Source: Bacilli bacterium (GTDB lineage: Bacteria > Bacillota_I > Bacilli_A > RFN20 > CAG-826). From it: a DNA stretch of 23,008 nucleotides. The first letter of the stretch is position 1. Each line of letters starts with the position of its first letter. The DNA lies in the NCBI GenBank assembly GCA_024698065.1, contig JAILRR010000002.1, forward strand, positions 1 to 23,008, given 5' to 3'. Under the pieces are notes generated by a model, which worked only from the letters and a program-made list of their open reading frames with translations, did not search any database and was not told where the DNA came from. The position numbers and the translations under genes were made by a program. Of this stretch, positions 20,615 to 23,008 are shown one piece after another.

Positions 20615-22921
20615 ATGTTTTACTCAACACGCAACGACAAGGATTTCATCAGTGCTTCAAAGGCAATGTTGTTAGGCATTGCCAGTGATGGCGGACTCTA
20701 TCTCCCGAAGGAGATTCATTCCCTCGACATCAAAGAATGTCTTGATCTTTCTTATACCGAACTTGCCTATAAAGTCCTTAGGCCATATCTCGACGATTTC
20801 ACGGATGAAGAAGTGAAGAACGCGATTGAGAAAGCTTATGGAAAGAAGAACTTCCCTGAGCGAATCATTGGCCTCAAGCATATTGAAGGAAAATCCTTCT
20901 TGGAGCTTTTCCACGGACCGACACTTACCTTCAAGGATATGGCCCTTTCCCTTCTTCCACATCTCATGGAAGTCGCACTAAAGAAACATGGCCAGAAGAA
21001 GCTTCATATATTGACCGCTACAAGCGGCGATACCGGAAGCGCGGTTCTCAGTGCTTTCAGAGCCCTCCCTTCTGTTGAAGTAAGCGTCCTCTACCCTAAT
21101 GGAGGAATCTCTTACGTCCAAGAGAGACAGATGCTTTCTTTCTCTTCCTCAACCGCTAGAGCGTTCGCCCTTGCCGATGGCAACTTCGATGATTGCCAAA
21201 CCTTAATCAAGAAGACAATGCTTGAAGGAACGAAAGAAGACGCTTTCTCTAGCGCAAACTCCATCAACCCATTCCGCCTCCTTCCTCAGATCGTTTATTA
21301 CTTCGCTGCCTATATTGGTCTCGTCAAAGAAAAGAAGATCAAGCTAGGCGAAAAGATTGATGCGATTGTCCCAACCGGTAACTTTGGTGACATTTTTGCT
21401 GGGTATTTAGCAAAGCTCATGGGTTGCCCAATTGAGAAACTCGTCATCGCTTCTAACCCAAATAGAATCCTTCCTGACTTCCTTGAGACAGGTAAATATG
21501 ACCTTCGTGAAAGAGAATTCATCAAGACCTCTTCCCCATCGATGGACATCCTTATCTCAAGCAACCTCGAAAGACTTCTTTATCTTGCTTCCAAGTCAAG
21601 CGCATCCACAAAGAAATGGATGGAAGAGCTTAAGGCCAACAAGATCTTCGAAGCAGACAAGAAGACCATGAAGGCCATCAGAGAGAACTTCGAAGCCTAC
21701 TGCGTCGAAGAGAATGAGAGCCTTGGTTCAATCGTCGATCTCTACAACAAAGAGAAATACCTTATCGACCCACATACATCCGTTGCGTATGAAGCTTCAT
21801 TCAAGAGAGATACGAAGAATCTCACTCTTATTGTGTCAACTGCTTCGCCTCTTAAGTTCCCAGACACAATCTGCCATTCATTTGGAAGAGCGTATAAAGA
21901 TCAGAAAGAAGCTTTATCGATTCTCGAGAATGAATATAACGTTCCTCTTCCACCTCAATTAAAAAAGGTTCTTGAGAACAAGACTCCTCGTTTCTTAATC
22001 TCCAAAGAGAGATTCCACAAGAGAATGCTTAAGGAACCTGCCTACAAAATCCTTGCCCCTGCCACAAGCGCAAACCTTGGTCCAGGATTCGACATCTGTG
22101 GTGTTGCTCTTTCAATCAATAACGAATTTATCTTCAAGAAGAGTGACAAAGACATCCTTAGAGGCTTCTCCTTCAAAGGAGAGAACCTTGCCCAAAAGGC
22201 CTACAAAGAATATTTCAAACATTTCGACATCCCTTATGTCCCAGCGGACATCACACTAGTGAGACAATCCATCCCTCTTTCTAGAGGCTTAGGAAGTTCA
22301 GCGTCTGCTATCGTCGCTGGCTTATTAGGTGCGAATTCAATCTGCAATGAACTTCACACGAAAGAAGAGCTCCTTGAAATCGCTGCCAAGATGGAAGGGC
22401 ATCCAGACAATGTCGCCCCATGTCTCTTAGGAGGCTTATGCGAGGCTCATGTCGAAGATGGCAAAATCACCGTCAAGAAACATGACATCCATCCAGCTTT
22501 GAAAGCACTTCTCTTCGTCCCAGAGCAAAAGGTCAGCACCGAAGAAGCGCGTGCCATCCTTCCAAAAGACTACGAGGTCGATATCTGGAAGTTCCAGAAA
22601 GAGAGGATTCCTCTTTTGATGAAGTCCTTCAAAGAAGGTGACCTTGAGAAGATCAACGAAGCCTTGGAAGACTACATCCACGTCCCATATAGAGCACGAC
22701 TCATTGATGATTATTCATTAATCGAAAAAGCCTGTAACAAATTAGGCCTTCCAATGACCATCTCCGGAAGCGGATCAACCCTCATCATCTTCTACAAAGA
22801 TAACGAGCAGGCTGACGCTCTCATCGCAAGTGTCGATTCAAAGAAAACCAAGCACCCATATAGATTCGTTGAAGCCTCTTTCAACAGGTGTTTGGCTCTC
22901 TATAAGAAGAAAGGCGAATAA
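20615..22921 (+). CDS. thrC-thrB: Fused threonine synthase-homoserine kinase
   Basis: A 768-residue fusion of two consecutive steps of threonine synthesis. Residues 1-470 are a PLP-dependent threonine synthase: STRN at the N-terminus, ASDGGLYLP, the PLP lysine Lys107 in GPTLTFKDMA, ATSGDTGSA, and the phosphate-binding PTGNFGDIFAGY near 252. Residues 471-768 are a GHMP-family homoserine kinase: PATSANLGPGFD, the ATP loop PLSRGLGSSASA near 553, EGHPDNVAP, and SGSGSTLI near the end. ThrB phosphorylates homoserine and ThrC converts O-phosphohomoserine to threonine, so product may pass directly between domains. Both parts have near-normal family length and all key motifs, with no stop or frameshift at the joint (internal Met at 471). 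hom begins 1 nt after the stop. Confidence 0.93.
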   Translation: MFYSTRNDKDFISASKAMLLGIASDGGLYLPKEIHSLDIKECLDLSYTELAYKVLRPYLDDFTDEEVKNAIEKAYGKKNFPERIIGLKHIEGKSFLELFHGPTLTFKDMALSLLPHLMEVALKKHGQKKLHILTATSGDTGSAVLSAFRALPSVEVSVLYPNGGISYVQERQMLSFSSSTARAFALADGNFDDCQTLIKKTMLEGTKEDAFSSANSINPFRLLPQIVYYFAAYIGLVKEKKIKLGEKIDAIVPTGNFGDIFAGYLAKLMGCPIEKLVIASNPNRILPDFLETGKYDLREREFIKTSSPSMDILISSNLERLLYLASKSSASTKKWMEELKANKIFEADKKTMKAIRENFEAYCVEENESLGSIVDLYNKEKYLIDPHTSVAYEASFKRDTKNLTLIVSTASPLKFPDTICHSFGRAYKDQKEALSILENEYNVPLPPQLKKVLENKTPRFLISKERFHKRMLKEPAYKILAPATSANLGPGFDICGVALSINNEFIFKKSDKDILRGFSFKGENLAQKAYKEYFKHFDIPYVPADITLVRQSIPLSRGLGSSASAIVAGLLGANSICNELHTKEELLEIAAKMEGHPDNVAPCLLGGLCEAHVEDGKITVKKHDIHPALKALLFVPEQKVSTEEARAILPKDYEVDIWKFQKERIPLLMKSFKEGDLEKINEALEDYIHVPYRARLIDDYSLIEKACNKLGLPMTISGSGSTLIIFYKDNEQADALIASVDSKKTKHPYRFVEASFNRCLALYKKKGE

Positions 22922-22922
22922 G

Positions 22923-23008
22923 ATGAATATTGCTATACTTGGATACGGCACAGTCGGACAAGGCGTGGATGAAATTATCTGCAAATCCCGTCCCGATTTG
23001 AAAGTTAC
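22923..23008 (+). CDS. hom: Homoserine dehydrogenase, N-terminal fragment (runs off the window)
   Basis: The first 28 codons read MNIAILGYGTVGQGVDEII, a Rossmann NAD(P)-binding G-x-G-T-V-G-x-G-V start characteristic of homoserine dehydrogenase. The ATG lies 1 nt after the thrC-thrB stop, and an AAAGG-like ribosome site is in the tail of that gene. It makes homoserine for the kinase domain upstream, completing the operon hom/thrB/thrC logic. Confidence 0.85.
   Translation, partial: MNIAILGYGTVGQGVDEIICKSRPDLKV

Noticed and set aside
1..23008. CRISPR arrays, transposons, tRNA or rRNA genes
   Set aside because: None seen: no regularly spaced identical repeats, no transposase or integrase motifs, and no cloverleaf-like or rRNA-like sequence recognised.

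Overview
The window looks like chromosomal DNA from a low-to-mid-GC Gram-positive lineage near the Mollicutes/Erysipelotrichia (the gut Bacilli-Tenericutes group). The clues are a shortened Mollicutes-like ribosomal protein L11, an L33 with two CxxC pairs, a short one-helix SecE, lipobox surface lipoproteins, SipW/TasA-type signal peptides, and an anaerobe-type NfnAB ferredoxin/NAD(P)H transhydrogenase. No species can be named from the sequence alone.

Layout. (1) 1-298, minus: 5' part of rplK (L11), with its own promoter and a structured leader. (2) 639-2309, plus: secreted M6-type metalloprotease lipoprotein. (3) 2310-4481, minus: a two-gene unit of an XRE/zinc-ribbon membrane protein followed by an MFS transporter. 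(4) 4712-15072, plus: a 10-kb surface-protein operon. It starts with a GEMM-I (cyclic-dinucleotide) riboswitch and an overlapping intrinsic terminator, then encodes a TasA/SipW-like subunit, a GLUG-type envelope protein, a 1,466-residue BspA-like leucine-rich-repeat lipoprotein and a second TasA/SipW-like subunit. It ends at a bidirectional terminator. (5) 15084-16849, minus: cvpA-like gene, then rpmG-secE-nusG. (6) 16982-19215, plus: nfnAB. (7) 19227-20031, minus: MntA-HepT toxin-antitoxin pair whose antitoxin carries an N-terminal XRE domain, behind two identical palindromic operators. (8) 20168-20470, minus: small membrane protein. (9) 20615-23008, plus: a fused threonine synthase-homoserine kinase gene followed by the start of homoserine dehydrogenase.

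How the parts fit. The most interesting unit is the riboswitch-controlled operon. All four proteins carry copies of one small beta-rich module (about 55-65 residues, pattern F-x-G-(D/N)-G ... F ... V-x-V-x-G ... TF-x-x-AP ... V-x-Y), seven in all. This suggests co-assembled surface or matrix components switched on by a cyclic-dinucleotide signal. The operon and its neighbours separate nusG from rplK, which adjoin in most bacteria. A second theme is translation start type: most promoter-proximal genes (M6 lipoprotein, nfnA, mntA, thrC-thrB, perhaps cvpA) have a -10 box only 6-10 nt before the ATG and no Shine-Dalgarno, so they are probably leaderless, whereas internal genes and ribosomal genes have clear Shine-Dalgarno sites.
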